Shown here: positions 63,957-64,000 of the stretch, piece after piece
Position numbering within the stretch: the first letter of the stretch is position 1
Layout: the number at the start of each line of letters is the position of its first letter
Origin: Wukongibacter sp050859025
GTDB lineage: Bacteria > Bacillota > Clostridia > Peptostreptococcales > Caminicellaceae
NCBI RefSeq assembly: GCF_050859025.1
Contig: NZ_CP138200.1
Location: forward strand, 6,200,001 to 6,264,000
Direction of reading: 5' to 3'
Length of the DNA stretch: 64,000 nucleotides
Translations under genes and position numbers: made by a program
The notes under the pieces: model-generated
Databases searched by the model: none
Seen by the model: only the letters and a program-made list of their open reading frames with translations
What the model was told of the DNA's origin: nothing

Positions 63957-64000
63957 CTAAATCCTCCTAAAGTAATATCCTACTCCTCGTTTTGTGAGGA
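63957..64000 (-). CDS. walR: WalR response regulator, last 13 codons plus stop (runs off right edge)
   Basis: LTKRGVGYYFRRI and a stop, the typical winged-helix end of OmpR/PhoB-type regulators, immediately ahead of walK. The rest lies beyond the window. Confidence 0.85.
   Translation of the reverse strand, partial: LTKRGVGYYFRRI

Noticed and set aside
1..64000. CRISPR array
   Set aside because: The repeats present are dispersed, palindromic and of gene size spacing; no regular direct repeats with spacers and no cas genes.

Overview
The window is AT-rich Gram-positive DNA. It ends in a WalRK operon in the usual order: walR tail, walK, an extra secreted protein, walH, walI, walJ and an HtrA protease. 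An SH3/NlpC-P60 hydrolase, an HNH nuclease and rlmH follow. Strong purine-rich ribosome sites and Firmicute families (WalHI, GyrI-like AraC regulators, PadR, DUF-type membrane proteins) point to a spore-former-type clostridium, perhaps Alkaliphilus-like. The genus is an inference.

Layout. 1-5.5 kb: a chemotaxis receptor (cut by the edge), an IS110 element, small membrane and secreted proteins. 5.5-19.8 kb: a second IS110, an ABC exporter with AraC/GyrI regulators, a sigma/anti-sigma pair, a decayed REP-associated (RAYT) transposase, PadR plus an esterase, a flavin oxidase and a large AraC-GyrI regulator. 19.8-54.5 kb: a mosaic island lying downstream of rlmH. 54.5-64 kb: conserved core genes.

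Main result 1. The island is cut into modules by nine same-orientation copies of a short sequence that reproduces the 3' end of rlmH (codons for GEPYHK, most with the stop). This is how staphylococcal SCC elements mark insertions at rlmH. Several modules hold a single gene (HD-Hsp90-like ATPase, MFS transporter, GNAT acetyltransferase). Others hold nucleases, a methyltransferase and a Doc toxin pair. No Ccr-type recombinase is present in the window.

Main result 2. A palindrome of about 70-85 bp of REPIN type occurs at least ten times, plus two half copies. One half copy sits directly beside the RAYT pseudogene. All four intact IS110 elements, from two distinct subfamilies, sit in an arm of this palindrome at a CT core. 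Their orientation depends on which arm was hit. The non-coding leader of each IS110 contains segments matching both target and donor ends in the order expected of a bridge RNA, so target choice can be read from sequence.

Main result 3. Inside two island modules, nuclease-type genes are followed just after their stop codons by imperfect palindromes resembling integron attC sites (six copies). Both arrays start from the same duplicated leader of about 365 bp carrying a decayed XRE regulator. This looks like an integrase-less cassette array nested in the rlmH modules. Many gene fragments (transposases, DUF4238, group II intron, HEPN-like, a partial rlmH/HNH duplication) show heavy turnover.
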